A DNA stretch of 30,804 nucleotides from a virus: the IMG/VR virus record IMGVR_UViG_3300034104_001833, positions 1-30,804 of that record; one strand, 5' to 3'. Shown piece by piece: positions 1 through 7,407 of this stretch (positions are counted from its first letter, which is position 1; the number at the start of each line of letters is the position of its first letter). A program made the translations under genes and the position numbers. A model generated the notes under the pieces. It did not search any database, had not been told where the DNA came from, and worked only from the letters and a program-made list of their open reading frames with translations.

Positions 1-188
1 AGGTCTCGCACCCGATCACGGGTTTGAGAAAAAAAGACCTCGCGCGCACGGGATGCCAACGCGCGCGCACGCGATCCTCGTGGGCTCTCGTAGGTTCCTA
101 TCGCGCACGGGAAACTCCCCCGGTTTCCGGCGACTCCTCGCGCCGGATTCTGTGCTTCTGTATCCTAGGAATAGTAGGAGCATTGTCA
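1..188 (+). other. Non-coding leader upstream of the terminase genes; candidate packaging or regulatory region
   Basis: No convincing gene is seen here. An open frame runs back from the small terminase gene to position 24, but it has no ribosome binding site and an Arg-rich, low-complexity translation. The stretch holds an 11-mer CGCGCACGGGA at 43-53 and 102-112, plus a one-mismatch copy at 64-74. It also has a small inverted repeat, CCCG-ATCA-CGGG at 11-22, nested inside AGGTCT (1-6) and AGACCT (35-40). Small terminase subunits often bind repeated sites next to their own gene, so this could be part of a cos or pac region. That role is inference only. Confidence 0.35.
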
Positions 189-677
189 ATGCGTCGAGGA
201 CCGCCCCCACAGCCCAAGCACGTTCTGGCCCTGAAGGGGTCATGGCGCGCCGACCACCGCGAGGAACTGGGCGAGTTCTACGAAAAACTGCCCGAGCCGC
301 CGGAGTTCGTCCGCGAGCGGGCCGGCGAGTTCTTTCGCGAAGCCTGCAAGCACCTGGACTCGATGGGCGTACTTGCGAAGACGGACAAGCACGCCGTCCT
401 CCGCTACGCCGTCACGCTCGACCGCTGGTATTCGGCCGAGGAAGAACTGTCCAAATCAGCGATCCATTTTCACTCCATGACGGGCCGCCAGGGCGAGGAG
501 AAGGCAGCGAAGCCTTCCCCGTTCTTTGCTCAATCAGCAGCCTGTCACGAGCAGTTGCGACAACTTGAGTCGGTTCTTGGGTTCACGCCCGCCGACAGGA
601 CGCGCCTAGGAATGGCAATCGTCGACCGTCAGGCCAAGTCGGCAGACCCGATGCAGGCGCTGCTGGCCGGTGGTTGA
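189..677 (+). CDS. Terminase small subunit, P27-like
   Basis: This 162-residue protein probably recognises the phage packaging site and recruits the large terminase. The N-terminus has the basic, proline-rich opening typical of P27-type small terminases (MRRGPPPQPKHVLALKGSW), followed by a Pro-rich segment (EPPEF) and a helical body with a central aromatic patch (LDRWYSAEEEL). The ATG at 189 is chosen because AGGAG lies at 176-180, eight bases upstream; an upstream extension to position 24 is unsupported. The stop codon overlaps the GTG of the large terminase by 8 bases, the usual coupling of the two subunits. Family assignment rests on the N-terminal pattern, size and position. Confidence 0.8.
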   Translation: MRRGPPPQPKHVLALKGSWRADHREELGEFYEKLPEPPEFVRERAGEFFREACKHLDSMGVLAKTDKHAVLRYAVTLDRWYSAEEELSKSAIHFHSMTGRQGEEKAAKPSPFFAQSAACHEQLRQLESVLGFTPADRTRLGMAIVDRQAKSADPMQALLAGG

Positions 678-2172
678 CATACGCGATTTCATCTCGTGCC
701 TGCGGCACACGCGCGGCGAGTTCGCCGGCAAGCCGTTTGAACTGTTCCCGTGGCAGGCCGAGTACCTGCACAAGTTGTTCAACACCTACCGGCCTGACGG
801 CCTGCGTCAGTATCGCTCAAGCCTGCTCGCGATTCCTCGCAAAAACGGCAAGACGCAACTCTGTGCAGCCATCGGGCTGTATATGTTGTTCTGCGACGAC
901 ATCGGCGCGGAAGTGATCGTCGCGGCCGGCGACCGCCAGCAGGCGGCCCTCCTCCATGACGCCGCCAAGCAGATGGTCGAGAGCAACGAGACCCTGCTCT
1001 CACGCTGCAAGTTGTACCGGAACAGCATCGCTGTCCCCGGCACCAACGCCGTCATGAAGACCATCTCCAGCGAGGCGGCAACCAAGCACGGGTACAACCC
1101 ATCGTGCATTCTGGTGGACGAATACCATGTCCAAAAAGACAGGGAATTGGTCGACGTCCTAGAGACGGCCACCGGCGCCAGGCGCCAGCCACTGACCATT
1201 TTCTTGACGACGGCCGGCTACGACCGGCAGTCCCCGTGCTTCAAGACCTGGGAGCGGGCCGAGAAGATCCGCGACGGCCTCCTGGTCGACGAGACGTTTC
1301 TGCCCTGCATCTACGCGGCTGCGCAGGACGCCGACCCATTTGACTCCGCAACGTGGCGCGCTGCTAATCCGAACTTCGGCGTGACCATCAAGGAAGACTA
1401 CTTCGCGCAAATGTCGGCCAAGGCCAGGGAGTCGACGAGCGACGAAATGACCTTTCGCCGGCTCCACTTGAACCAATGGACGGCCTCGGAAGAAAAGTTC
1501 TTCAAGCATGGCGCCTTTGAAGCCTGCAACGCGCCGCTCCGGGCGCCGGCCGGCCGGCCGTGTTACTGCGGCCTCGACCTCGCCAGCACCTACGACACGA
1601 CGGCGTTCGTGGCCATCTGGCCTGACGAGGACGGCAGCGTCGACATCCAGGCGACGTTCTGGATCCCAGGCGACAACGCCGACAAGCGCGAGAAGGCTGA
1701 CAGGGTGCCGTATGGCTCATGGGCCAAGGACGGTTTTGTTAGACTAACTGATGGAGACATAACGGATTACGACGAGATTCGGGACTACATTCTCGAATTT
1801 TGCGAGAAAAATTGGGTCAAGGGCGTGGCGGTGGACCGCTGGAATGCGGTCCACCTCATGACCCAACTCTCGGCCGAAGGGGTCACAGTTCACCCGTTCG
1901 GGCAGGGTTTTGGCCCGATGAACGCGCCGACGCGCCTGCTTGAAAACCTTGTGACATCCGGCAGGCTGCGGCACGGCGGAAACCCGGTACTGATGTGGCA
2001 GGCCAGCAACGTGCAAGTGAAGACGAATGACGAAGGTCTTATCAAGCCCGTCAAAAAGTCGTCTCACGACATCGGCCGCATCGACGGCATCGTCGCCCTG
2101 TGCATGGCCCTCTCTCTCGCCAGCGGCGAAGTTCACGGGCCGCAGGTAGAACCCGAAATCCTGGTGCTGTAG
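670..2172 (+). CDS. terL: Terminase large subunit (ATPase and nuclease)
   Basis: This is the DNA-packaging motor and genome-cutting enzyme, acting at the portal of the procapsid. The N-terminal ATPase has an adenine-binding-type FPWQ at about residues 26-29, a variant Walker A IPRKNGKT at 55-62, Walker B ILVDE at 147-151, and a motif III-type stretch IFLTTAG at 177-183. The C-terminal RNase H-like nuclease shows three spaced acidic residues: Asp303 (GLDLAS), Asp389 (VAVDR) and Asp472 (RIDGIVAL). The length of 500 residues fits Terminase_1-type proteins of HK97-like phages. The GTG start overlaps the small subunit gene by 8 bases. The motif set is complete, so it is expected to be functional. 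Confidence 0.97.
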   Translation: MVDIRDFISCLRHTRGEFAGKPFELFPWQAEYLHKLFNTYRPDGLRQYRSSLLAIPRKNGKTQLCAAIGLYMLFCDDIGAEVIVAAGDRQQAALLHDAAKQMVESNETLLSRCKLYRNSIAVPGTNAVMKTISSEAATKHGYNPSCILVDEYHVQKDRELVDVLETATGARRQPLTIFLTTAGYDRQSPCFKTWERAEKIRDGLLVDETFLPCIYAAAQDADPFDSATWRAANPNFGVTIKEDYFAQMSAKARESTSDEMTFRRLHLNQWTASEEKFFKHGAFEACNAPLRAPAGRPCYCGLDLASTYDTTAFVAIWPDEDGSVDIQATFWIPGDNADKREKADRVPYGSWAKDGFVRLTDGDITDYDEIRDYILEFCEKNWVKGVAVDRWNAVHLMTQLSAEGVTVHPFGQGFGPMNAPTRLLENLVTSGRLRHGGNPVLMWQASNVQVKTNDEGLIKPVKKSSHDIGRIDGIVALCMALSLASGEVHGPQVEPEILVL

Positions 2173-3776
2173 TGGAACCACAGACTTCCGTCATCGACGA
2201 CATTGTTGAGGTTCGCAGCGGCATCTCGCGGGTCTTTGAGGAGATCGCCGAGAGCAGCAGGACCGTCTCCGGCATCCATGTCTCGCCAGAAACGGCCCTC
2301 CAGTGCAGCGCGGTCCTCGCCTGTGTCCGCGTGGTATCGGAATCGGTGGCCTCGCTCCCGTTCTCGCTCTACCGCCGTCTGACGGCCGGAGGCAAGGAGA
2401 TCGCCGATGGGATGCCGCTGCACAAGATCCTGTCGGAGCAGCCGAACTCCTGGATGACGAGTTTTGAGTTCCGGGAACTCATGCAGTCCTGGTGTATGCT
2501 CTGGGGCGCGGCCTACGCGGAGGTCCGCCCCGGCCGCCTCGGCTCGGTCACCGAACTGTGGCCGCTCCACCCCAGCCGCATGAAGGTCGAGCGGATCAAG
2601 AACGGCCGGCTCCGGTTTCTCTACCAGGAGCCAGACAAAGCCACGCCGACGATCTATTCGCAGGATCAGATCTTCCGGATCCCATGGATGACGCAGGACG
2701 GCGTCAACTGCTACGTCCCGACGACGATCTCCCGAGAAGCCATCGCCCTCGCAAGGGCTACAGAACTACACAGCAGCGCATATTTTGGGAACGGCGCGCG
2801 GCCGGGGATCGTATTGGAATCCGATCAGCCGCTCAAGCCCGAGACCGCCCAGCGGCTGCGGCAGTCGTGGGACGATATTCACGGCGGCGGCCCAAAGAAC
2901 GGCAACAAAACAGCCGTCCTCCCGCACGGCATCAAAATCAAAGAACTCTCCGGCAGCAACGAGTCCAGTCAACTCATCGAGACCCGCCGCTACCAAGTCG
3001 AAGACATCGCCCGCGCCTACCGCGTCCCGGTCTACATGATCGGCGACTTGACCAAAAGTTCGTACTCCTCGGTCGAGCAGCAGGGCTTGGACTTCGTGAC
3101 ATTCACGCTGGTCCCGTGGCTGCGTCGCTGGGAGAGCGCCGTCCGCCGCGACCTCGTGGCCGACGATGACAACTACTTTGCCGAGTTCGACGTCCGCGGC
3201 CTGCTCCGCGGCGACAACGCCGGCCGCGCCCAGTATTTCCGGGAACTCTGGAACCTGGGCGTTTTGTCGATCAACGAGATCCGCGCTGCCGAAGGCATGA
3301 ACCCCATCGAACATGGCGACAAGCGGTTCGTGCAGGTCAACATGGCGCTGCTGGAGTCGTTCGTTGTCCAGCCGCCGGAACCGCCGCCCGCGGAAGAAGC
3401 GCCAGCACCAGCCGAAGAGGCGCCGGTGCAGGATGAGGAGCCGATGATCGAAGAGGAGCCTGCCGCCCGTTCGGCCGCCGGCGTCCTGTTCAAGCAGACC
3501 CTGCGGAAACTGGCCGCCGTCGAGGCGGACGGGATTCGCGAACGGCGAACGAAGCCCGCCAAGTTGGCGGCGTGGCTGGAGGCGCACGAGAAGCGGATGC
3601 GGACGGAACTGTGCGACGTCGCCCAGGCTACCGGGCTACAGATTGACGAGTTCGCGGCGAGTTGGATGAACGAGACGCGGGATTTGCTCCTGGAGTGTCA
3701 TCGCAGCGGCCGCCCCTACGAGGAGGTTCTTGAGACATGGACGGACAGAGTCGAGAAGACCTTGAGCGACGGCTGA
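2172..3776 (+). CDS. Portal protein, HK97 type, with a C-terminal extension
   Basis: This 534-residue protein should form the twelve-subunit ring through which DNA enters and leaves the capsid. Portal family hallmarks include the early helix segment ALQCSAVLACVRVVSESVAS (about 42-61), the WMTSFEFRELMQ segment, and SSYSSVEQQGLDFVTFTLVP in the stem and crown region. After about residue 400 comes a Pro/Glu-rich acidic linker (to about 436) and a further helical domain of roughly 100 residues, which many HK97 portals lack. The start is a GTG forming TAGTG with the terminase stop. No strong ribosome binding site is visible, consistent with translational coupling. The 3' end overlaps the protease gene by 40 bases. 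Confidence 0.95.
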   Translation: MEPQTSVIDDIVEVRSGISRVFEEIAESSRTVSGIHVSPETALQCSAVLACVRVVSESVASLPFSLYRRLTAGGKEIADGMPLHKILSEQPNSWMTSFEFRELMQSWCMLWGAAYAEVRPGRLGSVTELWPLHPSRMKVERIKNGRLRFLYQEPDKATPTIYSQDQIFRIPWMTQDGVNCYVPTTISREAIALARATELHSSAYFGNGARPGIVLESDQPLKPETAQRLRQSWDDIHGGGPKNGNKTAVLPHGIKIKELSGSNESSQLIETRRYQVEDIARAYRVPVYMIGDLTKSSYSSVEQQGLDFVTFTLVPWLRRWESAVRRDLVADDDNYFAEFDVRGLLRGDNAGRAQYFRELWNLGVLSINEIRAAEGMNPIEHGDKRFVQVNMALLESFVVQPPEPPPAEEAPAPAEEAPVQDEEPMIEEEPAARSAAGVLFKQTLRKLAAVEADGIRERRTKPAKLAAWLEAHEKRMRTELCDVAQATGLQIDEFAASWMNETRDLLLECHRSGRPYEEVLETWTDRVEKTLSDG

Positions 3777-5263
3777 TCGACACCGATACCGGGGTCGAGC
3801 GCTGCCTCTGCGACAAGACTGGCAAGAAGAAGACCGTCATCCGCGGCTATGCGGCATTATTTTCCAGCGACTCGCAGGACTTGGGCGGGTTTGTGGAGCG
3901 GATTCTCCCCGGAGCCTTTGACAATGTCATCAAGCGCGGAACCGACGTCGTCGCTCTCTACAACCATGAGCCGATGTTCCTCCTTGGTCGCGAGTCGGCC
4001 GGAACTCTTCGTCTCTCCGTCGACGAGCGTGGTCTGCGCTATGAGATCGACGCTCCTGAAAGCCGCGCTGACGTCGTGGAGGCTATCGAGCGTGGTGAAG
4101 TCAGAAATTCGTCCTTCGCTTTCAAGGTGAAGGGGGCTGGCGAGCGCTGGTCTCGGATGACAGACGGCCGCCAACTCCGGGAAATCGTCGACTTCGACGG
4201 CCTGTTCGACGTCGGCCCCGTCCTGCGGCCGGCCTACCCGGCGACCGAGGTGTTCGTCAGCCGCCGGGCGCTGGAGATGGCGAAGCGGGCCATGCACGAG
4301 GCGGGCGACTTCGTGGCCTGGGACGGCGGCGTCGGTCGCATCGAGTACGTCATGGCCGAAGGCACGATCGGCGACTACTCCGAGGAACCAATCGAGGCCA
4401 CGCCTGACGATCCAGCCGCCCTGGTGCGAAAGTACGACTTTGAGGAAGGCGTCTGGGAAGAGTCGGACTACTTCGTCGCCAAGAAGATGAGCGAACTGGT
4501 GTCCGCCAGCAACATCATGGGCGAGGTTCCGGCGTTCATCGACCAGCGGGCAGTCGGCCTCAAGCCCACTGCCGGCATGGCCGCCGCAGCCAAGCGTGGC
4601 CTGCGGCTGCACGAGGAGGGCAAGTCAGGCGACGGCCTGAAGCCCGAGACCGTGGCCCGCGCCAACAAGATCGCCCGCCGGGAAGAACTCACCGACGACC
4701 ATGTCCGCGAGATGAACGCGTGGTTCGCGAGGCATGAGAAGGCGAGCAAGTCGCCGGGGTGGGACAAGGCCGGCGAGGAGAAGCCGGGGTTCGTGGCGTG
4801 GCTGCTGTGGGGCGGCACGCCGGCAAAGAACTGGTCAGCCCGCAAGGTGTCGGCCATGGAGTCGGCCGACCGCGAGGCGCCGGCCCAGGAGGTCGAGGTC
4901 CGCGCCGAAGAAGAGGCGATGGAGTCCCTGTCGCCGGCCAACTTCGCGCTCTACGAAGCGATTGAGCAGATTGCCATCGAGAACGGCCCGTGGCCGCAGG
5001 AAGGGCCGGACGGCGCCCACTACATGACCGAGAACCCGTTCGCCGAACGGGGCATGAAGTGCCAGAACTGCGTGTTCTGGAACGAAGGCGGCTCGTGCGA
5101 CGTTGTGGAAGGGCAGATCGACCCGAACGCCGTCTGCAAACTCTGGGTCATCCCCGAGGAACGCCTCGCGCAGCCTGCGAAGCGGAGCGTGGATCCGGCG
5201 GCCGAGGCGGCCCGCCTCAAGGCCAAGGCACTGGAGACCGCGGCCCATGGACGTCCTCGCTGA
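3737..5263 (+). CDS. Prohead maturation protease (S78-like) with a long C-terminal extension and a Cys4 cluster
   Basis: The first ~175 residues match the HK97 prohead protease fold: VIRGYAALF, then the probable catalytic His77 (LYNHEP) and Ser125/126 (VRNSSFAF), followed by LFDVGPVLRPAYPAT. It should cleave the capsid protein and internal scaffold during maturation. Typical family members have about 170-250 residues; this one has 508. The extra part includes a helical module ending in FVAWLLWGG (about 352-360), which I recall from other phage proteins without a function, and a Cys cluster Cys442-x2-Cys445-x8-Cys454-x12-Cys467 followed by LW. That spacing resembles high-potential iron-sulfur proteins. 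AGGAGG at 3721-3726, ten bases before the ATG, supports the start. Confidence 0.9.
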   Translation: MDGQSREDLERRLIDTDTGVERCLCDKTGKKKTVIRGYAALFSSDSQDLGGFVERILPGAFDNVIKRGTDVVALYNHEPMFLLGRESAGTLRLSVDERGLRYEIDAPESRADVVEAIERGEVRNSSFAFKVKGAGERWSRMTDGRQLREIVDFDGLFDVGPVLRPAYPATEVFVSRRALEMAKRAMHEAGDFVAWDGGVGRIEYVMAEGTIGDYSEEPIEATPDDPAALVRKYDFEEGVWEESDYFVAKKMSELVSASNIMGEVPAFIDQRAVGLKPTAGMAAAAKRGLRLHEEGKSGDGLKPETVARANKIARREELTDDHVREMNAWFARHEKASKSPGWDKAGEEKPGFVAWLLWGGTPAKNWSARKVSAMESADREAPAQEVEVRAEEEAMESLSPANFALYEAIEQIAIENGPWPQEGPDGAHYMTENPFAERGMKCQNCVFWNEGGSCDVVEGQIDPNAVCKLWVIPEERLAQPAKRSVDPAAEAARLKAKALETAAHGRPR

Positions 5264-6824
5264 ACTGCGGGCCGCCCTAGAGCGGTTCGCCGAGTTTCGC
5301 CGCCGCCCGCGCAAGCAGAAGAAGGTCAAGGTCGCCAATCGACGGCCGGCCAAGATGGGCGCGTCGGCTGGGTGCGGGACTGGGGCCGGCGGCTTCAAGG
5401 CCGGCAACAACTGCGCCGCCGAGGACGGCATCCCGCGGAAGCCGCTCTCGCAGGGCGGCGCGCTGAAGGGTGCCAATGCCAAGGGCGACCTCGCCCGCGC
5501 CAAGGCGATGCGCGAAAAGGCCGCCGCCAAGAAGGCCAAGAAAGAGGCCGCCGACAAGGCCAAGTCAGCGGCCACCAGACCGCAGCGTGAGGCCAAGTCC
5601 AAGGCCAAGAAGATTGATTACCTGCGACGCAAGGCCGCAGAACGCAAGGCCCAGAAGGGCGAGCGCGACGCCGCGGAGAAGCAGGCCGCTGCAGAGGCCG
5701 CTGCCGCGAAGAAAGCGGCCATGCTGCAGAAGATCCGCATCAAGAAGGCGAACGAGCAACTCAAGGTCGCAGGAACCCCAAAGAGCATCAAGCAAGAACT
5801 TGAGGAACTCAAACTGCAGAAGGCCAGCGAAAGCCTCAAGGTTGTCTCCGCGCCCAGCATCAGAAAAGAACTCGACGCCCTCAAGGCAAGACTTGCCGCA
5901 GAAAAGAAGGCAGAAGCGGCTGTCAAGAAAGCAGAGAAAGAGCCGGAGAAACCGCCGGTTGAAGTCGGAAAGCCGCTTCTGACCAAAAAAAACGAGACAA
6001 CGCCAGAGATCGAAGCCGCTCTTGAAAAAGACAGGGAACTGGTATTCGGCGAACACCTAAAGGCAGGCTGGGGGTACACGCTAGGGGCGAACTCTGACAA
6101 GGTTCGTAGCGATCAAAAGCGGATCATCTCACACAACGCCGCAAAAGCCCTTGACAAGATGGGCATCAAGGAATCCGACATAGACGACGATATTTTCAAA
6201 ACAATGCGATTAGGCGATTACCTCGGCGCAGCAAGCGCCGAACAACTAGTCAAGGCAGGAATTCCAGAAAGCCTCCACAGGAGGTACGCGCTGTCGGCAG
6301 CAATGGTGTCATCGTGGGCTGCTACGTCCAGCAAGGGGCCGCTGGCGATTGGAATACAGTACGCGATCATGGATTCACTCAAAGTTAAGCGCGCGCACAC
6401 AAGAAACCTATTGAACCAGTTGAAGGAGACTCCTGGCTGGCAGCAGCCAGTAGACGCGATCAGGAAGCACAAGGCAGTCCAGGCTGTCATCAAGGCCCAT
6501 CACGACGCAACGCAGGCAGACTTTAAGAGCAAGGGGATAACGCACCTGACACTCGCGCGTGGATACAAAAGCGCATCGAAACTAACCGCGACAGGCGAGC
6601 GTGATGTTCCGCTGCAACCCGCGTCGAGTTTTACGATGAAAAAGTCGACCGCAGAAGTATTTGCCGGAGGCGGCAAGACCGCGCGATTCCTAACCGTGAC
6701 AGTCCCGGCGAGAAGGGTTTTGTCCATGTGTACGACAGGATTTGGGTGTATGCATGAGCAGGAAATCGTTATACTTGGCGGCGTGGTTCGCGGTCGTCTA
6801 GTGGGAAGCACTTTCAAGTGGTAG
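5247..6824 (+). CDS. Coiled-coil protein with a C-terminal ADP-ribosyltransferase-like domain
   Basis: This 525-residue protein sits between protease and capsid genes. Residues 42-56 carry a Gly/Cys motif (CGTGAGGFKAGNNCA). Residues 80-240 are a very Lys/Ala-rich coiled coil. Residues 255-425 are helical, with SSWAATSSKGPLAIGIQYA resembling the helical lead-in of some phage ART proteins. The C-terminus shows the R-S-E layout of ADP-ribosyltransferases: Arg438 (LTLARG), Ser460-Ser461-Phe-Thr463 followed by AEVFA, and Glu504-Gln505-Glu506 after TVPARRVLS and TGFG. An E-x-E pair is typical of arginine-modifying members. It could be a packaged, injected effector like T4 Alt, or act in the host. 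The start overlaps the protease gene by 17 bases. The call is from motifs only. Confidence 0.72.
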   Translation: MDVLAELRAALERFAEFRRRPRKQKKVKVANRRPAKMGASAGCGTGAGGFKAGNNCAAEDGIPRKPLSQGGALKGANAKGDLARAKAMREKAAAKKAKKEAADKAKSAATRPQREAKSKAKKIDYLRRKAAERKAQKGERDAAEKQAAAEAAAAKKAAMLQKIRIKKANEQLKVAGTPKSIKQELEELKLQKASESLKVVSAPSIRKELDALKARLAAEKKAEAAVKKAEKEPEKPPVEVGKPLLTKKNETTPEIEAALEKDRELVFGEHLKAGWGYTLGANSDKVRSDQKRIISHNAAKALDKMGIKESDIDDDIFKTMRLGDYLGAASAEQLVKAGIPESLHRRYALSAAMVSSWAATSSKGPLAIGIQYAIMDSLKVKRAHTRNLLNQLKETPGWQQPVDAIRKHKAVQAVIKAHHDATQADFKSKGITHLTLARGYKSASKLTATGERDVPLQPASSFTMKKSTAEVFAGGGKTARFLTVTVPARRVLSMCTTGFGCMHEQEIVILGGVVRGRLVGSTFKW

Positions 6825-6831
6825 GTGGAAA

Positions 6832-7218
6832 ATGATTCAGGACGATTATCCGCTCAACCCAACCGGAAACGACGAGGACGGATGGGATTACGGCGACGAG
6901 TCGCCAGATGGCGACATCGCCAACGCGGACTGGCCAAAGCGCACGCCAGACACGCAGGCCGATCTCGACGCAGCGCTGGCGTCGCACCCCCCCGCGACGC
7001 AGTTTGTCCATGGAGGCGACTGGTACGCTTGGTTTGATTACGGCGCAATGGACTGGGACGCCGACGACGAGGCCGCTCCGCTTGAGATGATTCGCGAGGA
7101 ATTTGGCGAAGCCAGTATCAACGAATACGTCGAGTCCGATAAAACTCGCGCCCAACTGTATGAAGACGTCGTGTCGTTTCTGTCCAAGTGGGGCATCAAG
7201 GCGAGTGTCGTCTCGTAG
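6832..7218 (+). CDS. Very acidic small protein next to the ADP-ribosyltransferase-like gene
   Basis: I do not recognise this 128-residue protein. It has about 30 Asp/Glu against 7 Lys/Arg, with many aromatic residues in the first 85 positions (DDYP, GWDYGDE, WYAWFDYG, MDWDADDE), then a more ordinary helical C-terminus (EMIREEFGEASINEYVE, YEDVVSFLSKWG). AGGTGG lies just upstream of the ATG, which is 7 bases after the previous stop. It is therefore co-translated with the ART-like gene. An acidic protein encoded directly after a toxin-like enzyme with a basic coiled coil could be an inhibitor, chaperone or packaging partner. That is inference from position and charge alone. Confidence 0.75.
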   Translation: MIQDDYPLNPTGNDEDGWDYGDESPDGDIANADWPKRTPDTQADLDAALASHPPATQFVHGGDWYAWFDYGAMDWDADDEAAPLEMIREEFGEASINEYVESDKTRAQLYEDVVSFLSKWGIKASVVS

Positions 7219-7407
7219 CCGCCCCTCGACTGACTTGCACGCCTACGCGTCCACACGCTAGGCTACAGAGAGACATAACCGCTCCGCGATGGATTTCGCG
7301 GAGATCAGTGCGAGCGACTTGAGGATTCTTGTCGCGGCGTGCTTGCGGGATACCCCGCCAGCCGCCGCGTTTGCGTTTGGCTGGCTCAAAAAAGGAGCAA
7401 CAGCCAA
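7219..7407 (+). promoter_or_regulatory. Capsid-gene leader with two hairpins
   Basis: This 189-base gap is the longest untranslated stretch inside the operon. It contains a perfect 8-bp inverted repeat CTCCGCGA/TCGCGGAG at 7282-7289 and 7296-7303 (6-base loop), and a 5-bp one, GCGGG/CCCGC, at 7345-7349 and 7354-7358. Neither is followed by a T-run, so they do not look like intrinsic terminators. A separate promoter, mRNA processing site or stabilising structure for the highly expressed capsid gene is plausible. No clear -35/-10 pair could be seen. The ribosome binding site AAAGGAG at 7391-7397 is strong. Confidence 0.45.

Noticed and set aside
24-188. N-terminal extension of the small terminase to position 24
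   Set aside because: No ribosome binding site, a low-complexity translation and a good AGGAG before ATG 189 all favour the shorter form.
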